Assembly: GCA_905250075.1 (NCBI GenBank)
Contig: CAJNOP010000002.1
Span: 1,059,867 to 1,123,866, forward strand
Source: Rotaria sp. Silwood1
Lineage: Eukaryota; Rotifera; Eurotatoria; Philodinida; Philodinidae
Direction: 5' to 3'
DNA: 64,000 bases
The first letter of the stretch is position 1; every line of letters begins with the position of its first letter. The notes under the pieces were generated by a model, which was not told the origin of the DNA, did no database searches, and saw only the letters and a program-made list of their open reading frames with translations. The position numbers were made by a program, and so were the translations under genes. This document shows, piece by piece, positions 1-12,541 of this stretch.

Positions 1-2
1 TA

Positions 3-412
3 TCTAATCAACAAACAACATTTGCACCTAGTAGTCATCACTTCACAACTATGATGACAACAAAAAACGAATTAACAACGATAATGGAAAGTCAAGAATA
101 TGTGGAGACGTCATCAAATAGTGCAATGATAAGTATTGTTGAAAGTAATTCAACATTAAGTAAGGGTATTTTTTCCATTTCTTCTTTTTAATAAATCTCT
201 CAATACTTTTTCTTTCTTTTTTTTGTATAGCTCAAGATAATACAACGTCAATGCCTGAAGACACGTCATTTACTATTTTTATAAATCGTCATTTTAATAC
301 TGAATTTTCAACAGTAACCAGTGACGATGAAAAGAAAAAACAAACATTACCTGAAAAATTTGAGAACAATCCAATAGAAGAAGATATTAAGGACAATGTT
401 TTATTTTCATGA
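3..412 (+). CDS. 3' end of an unknown Ser/Thr/Asn-rich protein (partial)
   Basis: Two exons are visible, 3-159 and 231-412, joined across a 71-bp GT-AG intron (donor GTAAGG, acceptor TTTTGTATAG) that keeps the frame. The first encodes a stretch rich in Thr, Ser and Asn. The second encodes an acidic and basic tail ending in NVLFS and a TGA stop at 410-412. The 5' part lies outside the window, so no domain can be assigned. The composition would suit a disordered cytoplasmic or extracellular tail. No family was recognised. The consistent reading frame through the intron is the main reason for calling it a real gene end. Confidence 0.55.
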
Positions 413-3400
413 TAATATCTTTTGTTTAAACGAGTACAACGTATAAAATTTTTTTTTGTTTTAATGCAAATAGCGAATGATAATCAACGTAGAATCAAAA
501 ATATGTACTTGTATAAAAACATATTCAGGAAAAAAAAATAAGAATAAAAGTATAATATGTGTCATGTATTCTATTGTTAGAAATAAATCAAAACTTTCAT
601 AAAAACAATCTTTGAACTAAGAAAACAAAAAAAATTTTAACCGAAACTATTCATTGCACAATAGTATATATATATAGATTACTAAAAGCATCTCTCTGTT
701 TTATTGATTTAGTTAGAAAAATAAGATGAAAAAATTAAATTAATAGCTCGAAACAATGTTCTATTTCGTAATATAATAGTATATAATTAGAATATCACAA
801 CGTCATAGTTCTTTTTGAAATTTCATTCTCTGCGTAGAATCATTTTCTTTTCCTGCTTCTAATCCGATTAGTAAACTTACAACAAATATTAATATGAGGA
901 GAATTGAATTATTGTCTATAAACAGTTGATAAATATACACTTTTTTTAAGTATCTGTTTTACTTAATATTGTTCAGATGGAGAATTCAAGGACATTTACT
1001 AGTATGAGAAATGTTCACATCTCGTATCTGCGATTTTCCTCGGCATCACGTATGGGAACTTTCGCACCGCATTATCTTAGATCATAAAGGGTGTTTTTCC
1101 AATCTATTCTTATACATAGATTCGTGTTCTTTCTATTCCATGGTTGTCAGATATTACATTCGTTATTTTGTTCTCTAACTGTTTCTTCTTTGTATTTCTT
1201 CTTCTTTTTCTTCTTCTTCTGTTATTCCTTTGTTTGTCATCATAACCAAGGTATCACCAATAAACTGAACTTATACATACCAAAATTTACAAATATGTCA
1301 ATAAAATTAAGGTTGTTGAGTATGTATATATTTGTTAAAAAGATATAAGATTTCTTTATTACTACATGATTAGATGGAATAGAAAATGTAACATAATATG
1401 AATTTCAATTAAGCAATCGTTTTCTCTTTGAATAATGACAATTATTGTAAAAGCTTTGACAAAAAGTATTCTTTAGAAAGCTTGGAAGGGAATTATAATT
1501 AAAATATATATTTCGTTTGCATAGAATATCATTGTAATAAATTTCTGGTGTAGGGTGATACCTGTTGAAGGATAGAAGATTTTTTTAATATTGTATATCA
1601 ATGTCGTTTTTCAAAGGCTATTGTTAATGAAGAATTGAAATTGTATTTCTTTCTTTATATGTACACTTTCTATACTAATACCTGGTAGTCAAATTTCATT
1701 TTGTTTTTTCTTTCTTTTTTCTTAATCTAAGAGTTTTGTTGGAGTTAAAATTTTTTTATCCTCCGTCCAAATAATTATGATAGAGAACGGTAGATGAAAT
1801 AGAAACGACGAAGTATATTTATGTAAAGAAAAAGAAAAGGTAAGACACATGTAACGAAACGGTTGAAAATAAAAAGGATTAATCATACAGGCGCAACAAG
1901 GTCTATAGCTTATGATTGTACTTTACTATCTCTTAGATTGATGTTTTTCGTTGTATTTTTCCGTCAAAAAAAGAAACTTAAAGATTCATATTTTGTCCAA
2001 TTCAATAGAGAAAAAAAAAACTCATTTTTATATGTTACAGCTTTAAACACCATGGTTATTAGAAAATGACCATGACCTTGTTATACTATTTCATTGCGTC
2101 ATCTTTTTTCTTTCTGTATTATATAAGTATTTTTTTTCTTTTGGAGATATTTTATAGTTCATTGACTTGTTGTAGAATAAAAGAAAGAAATAACATCTAT
2201 CTTGCATTATACAGTATAAGTTTGTGAATTTTCTTAGCGAAAAATCATCATTCTCTCGCATATATACGCACAGCAGCGAATATATATTGTAACAGAAATG
2301 TCTACATGTGCGTATAGAAGGCTACAAGAAAAAAATCAGCAGAATAGTCAATAGATTTCTTTAGTCAAGACAGAAAATTCTTTTCATATACTGTATAGTC
2401 GGCATTTTGTTGCGTGTGATTAGTCTTTTATACCATCATCGTGTTCACTGACACACCATTTGTGTTCAAATTATTGATTCAAACGTAAGTATGAAGTAAC
2501 AACCTTGACTTAGAGGTATTCTTTATATTCGTAATACAATCGAAAAATGAATGTTTAACGACAGCATATGAATGCGGACATGTTGACGTCTTAAGTAATA
2601 CAAAAAAGATGTGAATTTTTATATTTAATGAAAAAAATAAACGACTATTAAAATGTTGCCGTTAGAAAGAGTTAAGAATAGACAAACAAAAATATTTTCT
2701 TGCCCAATAAAAATTCTTCTTCTTCTTCTTCTTCTATCGTAAATTTGATGATGACTTTAAAAAGCACTTCATAATCATAATTGCACTATTCTCATACTCG
2801 TTTTCTGTTTTTAATCGGTCAACTGTATTTCCATTTACTTATAATTTTCTTTCTTTTTCGAACCTTGTCAACATATGTTACTTCTTTTATATGAAACATT
2901 GCCCCAAAAAAAAACAACAAAATAGCTTTGTAAAACTATTATGAAATGCAAAATAACTCCATCTGTGACGTTTTCCTTCTTCATCGCTAAGAATAATATA
3001 AAAAGTGGTTTTGTGGCAAAAATAAAAGAGAATAGAAAAAAAAGAAAGTATATACTTTTTGTCTCGAAAAACCTATATACTCTTGATATTATCTAATATT
3101 CATAACTGCTTATCTACCCTCTTTCTTGTTCTTCTTTGTCTTTTTGTAACTGGTAAGAAGATCTATATTGATATTATGCAAAAGTACAAGAAATGAACGA
3201 AGGTTATATTATTACTGCCCCTGTGTCCTTCACGATTCTCGTTTTTCTTTTCTTGTTCATAAACCTTGATACACTAAATAGGTGTTACGGCTCAATGAAT
3301 TAGCCAATACCTCTATTGTGTGTGATGCGATTTTTCTTTTCTTCTTTTTCTTTTCTTCTTATGCATGGTTTTTCTTGTATCCTTGCACATTATTCAATCG

Positions 3401-3420
3401 TTCTAATCTTTTTCTTGCTG
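413..3420. other. Intergenic region, no gene seen
   Basis: About 3 kb of AT-rich DNA with many poly-T/TTC pyrimidine tracts (for example a short TTC run near 2717). The short open frames here (1091-1348, 1863-2069) are pyrimidine-tract or chance ORFs with no recognisable motif. It presumably contains the 3' UTR of the upstream gene and the promoter of the transporter gene. Confidence 0.6.
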
Positions 3421-3438
3421 TTTTTTTTGCCTTTTCAG
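3421..3438 (+). promoter_or_regulatory. Splice-acceptor-like site upstream of the transporter start
   Basis: A poly-pyrimidine run ends in CCTTTTCAG (AG at 3437-3438), 70 nt before the ATG at 3509. It could be the end of a 5' UTR intron or a trans-splice acceptor. No matching donor was identified. Confidence 0.35.
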
Positions 3439-3508
3439 GTGTGAGTTTTAAACAGTAAAAATATTATTTGTTTAAGTTTTGGTGAGGTTATACGAGTACA
3501 TTAGATGT

Positions 3509-5901
3509 ATGGCATCGAAACAAGTATCAAACAATAATAAATTAGATGATGAACAAGTTCGATTAAAAAAAATTGACAATGATAATTATGAAGAAGAATA
3601 TGAATATGTTGCAATACCACCTGATGGAGGATTTGGTTGGGTTATTGCTTTTGCAGCAATGGTATCGTTTGATTGTTTTATTTTTTTATTTTATTTATGA
3701 TATTCATTGTTATAATTTTCTATTCAGTTATGTAATCTTGTGTGCGATGGTACTCTATTTGCATTTGGTACAATGAAAGTTCATCTTCAAAAACATTTTG
3801 AATGTTCGGATATGCTTATTCTTATGGTTGGTTCTGTTCCTTGTGGTGTTTATTTATTAGTGGGTTAGTATAATTTATTATCACTAGATATTTTGTATTA
3901 TGAATGTTACAATTTATTTTCAAAGGTCCAATTGTATCAGGTTTAGCTAATAGATATGGTTGTCGACCAATTATTATTATTGGAAGCATTGGTGCAGCAG
4001 CTTGTATGGTATTGTCTACTTTTTCACCAAATGTTTGGGCAATGATGATTATTTATGGTATATTTGGAGGTGTCTTTTTTGGCATGGTTTATCTGCCGTA
4101 TGTTAAATAAAAAAAAATAAGTTGATTAAATATCTGCTTCTTCTTGAATTTAGATCAGTAGTAATGGTATCCTTTTATTTTGACAAAAAACGAGCTGTAG
4201 CTAATGGTAAAATTATCTTGTTTTTTCTTTTTATTTGGATATATTAATTTTTTTATTATAAATTATTTGCTGATTGCTAGGTTTGGTAACTGCAGGTACA
4301 GGTATTGGTGCATTATCTTTTGGTCCATTAGCTAATTTTTTAATGGGGAAATTGGGTTGGAAAATGGGTATGCTTATATTTGCTGGTATAATGTTAACAT
4401 GTATTGCATTTGGTGCAATTATGCAACCATTAAAACCTCAAAAAGTACCAATTAAACGAGATATTGAATTGGAGTAAGTATTTAAATAATTTTCTTTTTA
4501 TGTTTGTAAGATCAATACTTTTATTTATTGTTACAGAACTCCTGTTAATAATTACTTAAAAAGGGATCAACAGAAACCCTCAGCTTCTCAAGAAGCAACA
4601 GCAGACACACGTGTAGTCAGTATTATTATTTTTTCATTGAAAAATATTAATATTCAAATATTCATTTTTCTAGCCATTATTATCATCAGTTGATACATCA
4701 ACCCAGAATAAGAATGGGAGTGCAATATCGTATAGTGATGTTCCTCCTGTTGCAACAGTAAATGGTACATCATTAGCTCCACCTACTCAAACAACTCCAC
4801 GCGTTCGTACAATATCATCATCAAGTCAAACATCAATTGGTAGTACACATCATCGTGTTGGTGTTTCAAATCCTGAAGATGCTTCACGACCACTCTATAA
4901 AAAAGATGCTTTATTTACTGGATCAAAATTGCAACTTCATCATGGATCACATACATCATTAGCTAATAAAAATCCATATATGGCATCTGTAACAAATATT
5001 CCAGCATTAACAGATGAAGAAAAAAAGAAAGATTCAGCATTTAAAGCATTCGCTGATATACTTAAAGCTATGACAGATTTTTCTATATTAAAAAATAAAC
5101 AATTATTATTAATTTGTCTTGGAAATATATTTTCTATGCTTGGTTATTATTTACCAATTATGTGTCTTGTTTCGTTTGCAACTGAAGATTTGAAAATTGA
5201 TCTAACAAAAGCTTCATTTTTATTAACAGTCTTTGGTAAAACAAATAAATAGACTATTTTTTTGTTTTGTTATGAACAATTAATACTCATTTAGGTTTTT
5301 TTAATACACTTGGTCGATTTGCTGGTGGACCAATTGCTATGATACCACATTTAAGCTCTTTACGTGTTCATAATGCACTTTTATTTACGGCTGGTATTCT
5401 GACTGTTTTAGCAGCCTATGCATATAATTTTACGACATGTGCACTCTATGCTGGTCTATGTGGATTTGCTATTGGTAATGAAAAATTTTTGTAAATAGAA
5501 AAATATAATTGATATTTGATGTTGATCTTTTTAGCACCTCATATGTCTTTATTGCCAAGTATTATATGCGATTGCGTGGGTCTTGATCGATATACAACAG
5601 CTTTTGGTATTCTTTTTCTATTTCGTGGTGTAACATCAGTTATTGGTCCCCCTGCTGCTGGTTTGTATTAAAATGATTTAGTTTTTTTTGTTTATTTTTT
5701 ATTTATTTTTTTTGTTGAATAGGTTTTCTTAAAGATTATACTAAAAAATATGATATGGCATTTGCTATTGGTGGTGCAATGATAATTGTGGCTTCATTCT
5801 TTCATTTTTGTATTGTATGTGTTCCACCTGATCGTGATCTTGAAACAAATGAAGGCAAAGATGAAGAAAACGTTTTACAAAAAAATAGACTCGATGTTTG
5901 A
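3509..5901 (+). CDS. SLC16-type monocarboxylate transporter-like MFS protein
   Basis: Ten exons: 3509-3661, 3728-3863, 3926-4097, 4154-4206, 4281-4473, 4537-4612, 4674-5235, 5295-5474, 5535-5660 and 5723-5901. They total 1830 nt, or 609 residues. The family signature at the start of TM1 is at residues 38-45 (PDGGFGWV), and the second conserved stretch is YFDKKRAVANG. Hydrophobic segments occur in two blocks separated by a long, Ser/Thr/Pro-rich hydrophilic loop in exons 6-7, matching the 6+6 MFS layout with a large central cytoplasmic loop. The tail is acidic and short. The family moves lactate, pyruvate, ketone bodies, thyroid hormones or other monocarboxylates and amino acids with protons at the plasma membrane. 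The substrate cannot be read from sequence, and I cannot place it in one MCT subtype. An in-frame TTG lies ten codons upstream, but the first ATG is preferred. Confidence 0.9.
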
Positions 5902-6283
5902 AAGTTGTTAATTTATCTATTTTAGTTTTAATTTGTCTTTCAAATATTTCTTTTTTTTCTTTTTTTTTCTTAACAGAGAATGAATCCTTACTAGCCATTT
6001 CTTCATTAATTAATTCAAGTTTGTCTCTTTTCTTTTGAACACTGTGATACCGTAGTTCTTAATCGTTTTCTTTTTCTTTAGTTTGTTAAATGTTTCAGCG
6101 GATCTCAGGTTATTAATAAATAAAGACAAGACTTCATTTTTATTATTTTTGAAAAAAAAAAGAAAGAAAGAGAAAAGCAAAGCTAATTATTGACCAATAA
6201 TATAAATATATGTTCAAACAGATTAAAGTGTTCATATTGTTTCTTTTGAATTCATATAATTAGTAGATATTATTTCATGATTA
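5902..6283. other. Convergent 3' region between transporter and GPCR
   Basis: AT-rich spacer of 382 bp between two convergent stop codons. It contains AATAAA-like signals near 6114-6120 and poly-A/poly-T runs, and no gene. Confidence 0.5.
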
Positions 6284-9108
6284 TTACTTGTTTGGTTTTT
6301 TTTTCCTATGACTTGTATTTGTTGTGATTATGGGTATGTCAACTAATGATGAATCAATTCTTTGTTCTGTTGTCAAAGGAGTTTGTCGAATTAATTTTTT
6401 TAATATAGTTGGCCGATTATGAAAACATTCTGTAAATAATTTAATAAATTCTCGACGAAAGTCTTGTCCGCTTAATGTATATAATATAAAATTCATTGCA
6501 TGTTTTGTATACCATAATGCTTCACATACTTCAACAATTAATGGTACACTTGACGGTTGACGACTACCAAATAATTCATTAATAGTATCAGTTTTTTCAT
6601 CGCGTTTCATTCGATTTGATTGAATCATTTTATTTACACATATGAATATAACTGATGGACATGTTAAACCGATAAATGCTAAGGTAACTGATAAAAGCAT
6701 TATTGTTAATCGTTGATGCCGACGATGTGCCCGTTTACGGTGTTGATGCATATGACGACTTTTACGCATTGTATATATTATAATACCAATATTAGAAAAA
6801 CAAAGAAGAAAAAATGGAATAACAGCAACAAGTAATATATCGAATATAGGTATATAAGTACGAAAAAAACGTTCATAACCACTACTTGGCATACATACAA
6901 ATATTGAAATTACTGTTGATTGAAATAAATTATAAGAATCTATAGCTTCTAAAGACGTATTATTATTAATATCTATTGTATCAGTTAACAAAGGATATTG
7001 TTGACTAATTGATCCGTAGTAATTTAGTTTTGTTGTGCGACCTTATTAATTAAAAGAAAAAAAAAAAATATATATATATACTAAAAATATATTTAGATTA
7101 ATAACGAACATTAATTCATATATCTACAATAAGATTCTCTTTATTCTTTATAATGTTCAGTCGAGATCAAATCACAATGGAATTATGAAACAAAAGAAAA
7201 ACATGAATAAATGTAAGTTCTAATTGAAAATAAGATAGCAATATGTAATTTAGTCATGCACATATTTAATATACTCATAAAAAGATGTTCTTATCACTCA
7301 AATTTATCAATAGATCTATAAGAATAGCTCTTCTGATTAAAGACCTAAAATAAATATCATGAATTAATCAAGTAATCAGAGAATACAATCAATTATTGAA
7401 TATTCTTTGCTTTTATAAGATAGCAGCGACAAAATTTCGACTAGACTAAGAAAACTATACCAAACAAAAAAGATTCAATCTTATGATCTACCAATGAAGA
7501 GCTCTATGATCATTTTAATAAAAATGTCTTTTTTTTTTCATTTAAGAGCAAAAACATTTTTGGGCAATGCAAAACAGATTTTGTTTATAATGCAGATTTA
7601 ATAATTATCAAAATTATAGAAAGACATAGAATAATCGAGTCAACTTATAAATTAAATATCTCAAGCAATAACATGTTTATTCTCGTGGAAACTTTCCTAA
7701 CTAGTTATCTAATAATTATCAAATTTGCCTATAGGCAAAATTTCAGCTAGAAACTTTTTGTTTTGCTTTTTCCGGAAATGTCTTATACTCAATACAAATT
7801 TTATTATAACGGCTATAACTCTTCATCAGTAGGCCATGGACTTGAAATGCTTTTTAAGCTTTTTTCTTTCTTAGTTTCCTTAAGATCTAGTCATAGTCAT
7901 AATATGAAATTGAACAGCGTCCGATAGTGAAATATAATCATTCATAAGGTTTTATTGCTGTTTAATGGTAAATGCTTAATTTAAAATTGTTATGTACGAA
8001 CTCCAATGTTCTTGAATGGCAACAAAAAAAAAACTAAGTAAAATTGAATTTTTTTTAAATATGAAAACTTTTTTAGAGGCAATTTTTGACCCTGATGTTG
8101 TAGAAATATACTTAGAGAAAGTGTATAAAATTTCTGTCTAATTATATAAATTATATATAATATAACGTTTGTTGTTTTGCTCGTTAATATGTAGATATTC
8201 ATTGCATGATATTCTAAAAAGAAAAATGTCGTGTACAAAACCAATTTTTTTCTTATCGGATATGGTTTGTCTCCATTTTTCTTTGCATAGCAAAGAATAA
8301 AATAAAAACATTATTATATGTTCTATTAGAGAGATTTTTTTTCAAATTTGAAAAATTCATTTTCTTCTAAGATATTCAGCTTTAATTATAGAGTTTTTAG
8401 TCTGAATTAGTAATCTGAAACTACTTTAGTAATCTTTTCATTAGTGTCTTTATAGTTTGAAAGATGAAGATAAGATAGATATAGTACTTCTAACAGTTCC
8501 AGACGTCTCTCTTTCTCAAATTATATTTTTTGAAATATGAATACCAAAATAATTCATATTTAGATATATTATGGAATAGACTTTATTTCTTTAATAGAAG
8601 ACTTACCAAGTATAAAGAAATAATAAAGATTGCATAAAACGACAATAGCAATAAGTATACTTGTTGAACAAAAAACTCGATTAACAGATGAACTATGTCG
8701 TCTATATCCACTTGTTACTATGAAATATCGATCAAAACTGACAATAACCAATATCCATGATGCCATATGTGCAAGTGCTGATGAAAAAAATGTTAATATA
8801 CGACATATCCATTTTGATGTATTAAATATAGGTGTAACACGAAATAATTTATAAACATGTTTACCGGAACGCATTAATATAAATAGTATATCAATTACAG
8901 CAAGTACAGCTAAATATTGACATGTTGAGTTTTTTAAAAATTTTTTACTTAATAATACACGTAAACATAATGCATTACCAATTGTACCCCATGCAAGTAA
9001 ACATGGATAAAAAATACGAACAAGAAAAAATCGTAAATCAATAAATGATGATATTTGTTCTGTATGATGTATATCATCATTACTAATAGTAAAATTATTG
9101 TTCATCAT
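6284..9108 (-). CDS. Class A (rhodopsin-like) G protein-coupled receptor
   Basis: Two exons, 9108-8607 and 7041-6284, are joined over a 1.57-kb GT-AG intron (phase 1), giving 419 residues. The N-terminus carries an NFT glycosylation site. TM1 has the GN motif with Asn45. TM3 begins at a conserved Cys (WICRIL) and ends in a canonical DRY (SFDRYF). A second extracellular Cys (IFVCMPS) can form the usual disulphide. The third cytoplasmic loop is strongly basic (RKSRHMHQHRKRAHRRHQR), and TM7 ends with MNFILYTLSG followed by a helix-8-like FRREF. This is the general pattern of lophotrochozoan FMRFamide/neuropeptide-type receptors, but the ligand cannot be assigned. It would signal through G proteins at the plasma membrane. 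The start is the first of two adjacent ATGs. Confidence 0.88.
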
Positions 9109-9250
9109 GATTATTATTTGATCATAGCCAATTAAAACGAAAATAATTCAAATAATCTAAAAATATAAATCATATTGTGTTGGTTTTTTGGGAAAGTTTA
9201 TGGTATAGGAGAAAAAAAGAAATATACTCATATAAAATGTTAACGAACTT

Positions 9251-9520
9251 TTGCGTGATTTTTTTTTCTCTGTTTCAGATGGTAATTTATTCATAAGTTT
9301 ATTTTATCGTAAAATCTATTTATCTTATTGTCTCTGTGGAAAACATATAAATCAGGAAAGCATGCCTATTGACCTTAAGGGCATAAATAGTTTTAAAAAT
9401 AATAATCATGTAAAATCAAATATCTTTTCGTCTCTTTTTCTTTTGATCCTCATTGTAATAGCATTGGAATTGATGCTCTTCTTTTTTCTAGCAAAACATA
9501 AAAGACATGGAGCAACATAG
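9251..9520 (+). CDS. Possible small membrane-protein ORF or exon (doubtful)
   Basis: An 89-codon open frame whose C-terminal part is a plausible membrane segment (SSLFLLILIVIALELMLFFF) followed by a basic tail (AKHKRHGAT). A pyrimidine tract ending in CAG just inside it (9278-9280) could be a splice acceptor, so the real coding part might start later. It has no recognised homologue, and its AT-rich hydrophobic composition also arises by chance in this genome. Confidence 0.15.
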   Translation: MRDFFFSVSDGNLFISLFYRKIYLSYCLCGKHINQESMPIDLKGINSFKNNNHVKSNIFSSLFLLILIVIALELMLFFFLAKHKRHGAT

Positions 9521-10903
9521 AAATATTTATGTCGTGCATTATCATTTACGTATAAAACACCAGAAAAACTTCAAATGTCGATTTATCTCTCTTGCCCGCT
9601 TATTGTTTACATCATCAATATGGAAGATTGAAAGAAAAAGAGACTGACGTGAACTACAGAAGAAGGAAGCTTTGAGAGAAAAATTGATGCGCAACAAATC
9701 TTGTTCAAAATCTGGTTGAACAAGAAAAATTCATATTACAATAAAGAAAACCAAATAAAAAACAAGACCTAGAAATCTATCTTAAACTTGTTCTCTGAAA
9801 TTATAATTAAAATAGAATGAAAACTTCTCCTGTATTTGTTTGAAAAACTAAAATGACCAAAGAAAAGTTTCTACAGTTATTTGAACAAGATAAAACATTG
9901 TATAAAATGAATTTACTAATGTTTGCTTTTGTTGTCAGTCTCTATCTTCTTTTGAATAAAATCTTTTAAGAACTCTATAATGCAAAACTGTCACTTACAA
10001 AAAAAAAGAGAGAGAGAGATTTACTAATAAACGAACGTTATCCTTTATCATAATGCTTCTTAGAAAAGGTATTCTTTATTTACATCGTATGTGTTGATTG
10101 TAGATTCTTTTCTGAATCGTTTATGGTTATATAAAAACATTTGACTATCACAATATTCAATTCTTGGTACAAAATATTCGTTCTAATCTCAAGTACTCCT
10201 ATTTAAAAATATGCCAAAAGAAATCAAAACAAGCAGATTATTATTTCTAACCAAGAACAATTGTTCAAAAACAAAATTCTTTTTCTAGATCATTGTATAC
10301 TTCTCGTTTTTCATTAATAATAAGAACTCATTGTACTTGTTTATTTCTCAAAACATGAACGAAAGTATTGCCGTAAAATAGGAAGTTCCATATATATTTA
10401 TTAAATTAATCTAATTGTATTCATAAATATGATTCTGTGAGATAATACTAATAAGTCAAGCATAACTTCTATACACACATAGTTATCAACTTCCTAAGCA
10501 CGTATGAACTTGAGTAATTAAATTATGACATTTTTTTCTCTAAAGAATTTTTCAACCTACGAATGTCACTTAAGTATTTTCTCTATTTGTCTCTGCTTAC
10601 CGAAATTACTCTTCTACCTTGAAAAAAAAATGAATAAAATATAACATTTATATTTTCTGAATGAAATAAATCAAAACTTACTCGTGCAAATTCCTCAATG
10701 AATTTGTATGATTGATTAGACCATTGAATAGATAGATTCATTTTGATGACTGATGTTTTCTGTTTCTTATTTCTAACGAATACGTTTTTCTTTTAATTTC
10801 TTTTTCTCTTCTCGTACTGTAACACTTGCCAACAAAATTATAACAGTGATTATAAGAAAACAACAGAAAAAAAAAAGATGATTACAATAGAGAAAAGAAA
10901 AGT

Positions 10904-10933
10904 AGGAGGAGGAGGAGGAGAAGAAGAAGAAGA
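10904..10933. repeat. AGG/AAG purine microsatellite
   Basis: A run of AGG trinucleotides passes into AAG trinucleotides within a longer purine-rich stretch (10890-10965). It is simple-sequence DNA in an intergenic region. Confidence 0.85.
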
Positions 10934-12541
10934 CAAGAAGAAAAAAGTAACAAGAAAAAAAAAGGATAATGATAATGGTGTTAATTAAGGTTTAAAAAAT
11001 GACATACAAACATCAACTGGTGTTTTTATTAATTAGTTATTATTATGATAATTATTTTGTAACAAACTAATATATTTTCTTTTTCATTTATATATTATAT
11101 CAATCATCTTGATCAAGAATTTCAATATGTTTTCTTTTGATTTTTTTGAAGAAAAACAAAAACTTTTCTTATAATAGATTATTCTGATATTTAAATATTC
11201 ATTTATTTAATAAAATAGAGTTCTATAGTTTTAGGTTGCATATACAAATGAATGTAAACATTGAGATTGATGCAAGTCGGAATCAGTTAATCTTTTTTGG
11301 ATTACAGAAGACATAACCTGAGGAACTTATGACAAGAAGTGACTTTTCCACTTTAAGACGATTCATTTTGTCTTCTGGATATATAAAATTATTCTCTATG
11401 ATAAAATTCGAGTGTATTTACTCAGTAAATATGATTTTTAACATTAACGCTGAATATGCATATACATTCTAGTTCAGCTTGCTGTTTCTCTACACAATCA
11501 AGGAAAACATGCTGTCAGTCATTTATCATTTCCTGTTACTTAAATATAGAATGTTTGCCATATGATTATTTTTTCTTCACAAATCATTGTTCTATTAATA
11601 TATTTCCGTTGAATATTGATATTTCTATATGATCAAATGGCTAGTGAAGGTATTGATGATAATGATTATCGATTCTTGTCATTGAATTTCATTTCTCACT
11701 GTGACCTATTTTATTATTGACAATATTACTACTGCGATTCATTTCATCATTGACGACGTCATTCATTTATACTACGAGCACCACTTCATGCATGTAATAA
11801 TAAGGATTCAGTCGTCTGTAAAAAATAGAAAAAAGGAACTGGTTACACAGCAATCAAGAAATAGGAAAAAGGCGAACAACATCAAATCCGTCATGTTTTT
11901 CAAAAAGAGTTGTCAAATGCAATTCAATTATAATTTGTTTTAAAGTTCTATTAACAAACACAAAAATTCATTATCCTGACAACTAAAAAACATAAGAGAA
12001 CAAAAAGTATATTATGTTAAACAACACAACGACTATGGTAGAAGCCGTTGATAAAATAAGACTAGACATCAGAAGTCGTCTTTTCTTATTTTTTCCCATG
12101 AGTAACAAACTGTGTTATCTATTTTTGACAGAAAGTTAATCATGCACACTCAATATGTCAATGTCAATTGGTTTACATTTCTTTTCATAAAATAATCTAC
12201 TTCTTAATTTCAAACCATAATATCGGTTGTCGATCGATTCATACAAATCTGCTGTGTATACCTTTACAAATCTAATGACATTTTGAATAATAATAATATT
12301 ATTATGTCTTTGACATATATCATATATCTACACATGCAATAGTGATCATAGAGTATAATATAACTGAGAAAAAATTGATTTTTATTTATTATGAGATTCT
12401 TCAATAAAACTATTTGTTAGTCTACTAAAATGAATAATAAATAATAATTAGGAAAAAAAGGAAAAAAAACTAAAAATAAGTTCGTTGTCGCCAGAATAAA
12501 AAGATTTTGGTTGTCTTTGATTTTAATAATTTTAAAAAATT

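Larger units (their letters stand above)
9109..12541. other. Intergenic region, no confident gene
   Basis: About 3.4 kb of AT-rich DNA between the GPCR start and the end of ERGIC1. It holds a purine-rich microsatellite (10904-10933) and a weak small ORF (9251-9520), reported separately. Nothing else was recognised. Confidence 0.55.

Noticed and set aside
5765..5998. 77-codon minus-strand frame
   Set aside because: It is antisense to the last exon of the SLC16-type transporter.
7734..7749. 16-bp perfect palindrome TTTGCCTATAGGCAAA
   Set aside because: Short palindromes of this size can occur by chance in 64 kb. It lies in a GPCR intron with no repeated copies noticed.
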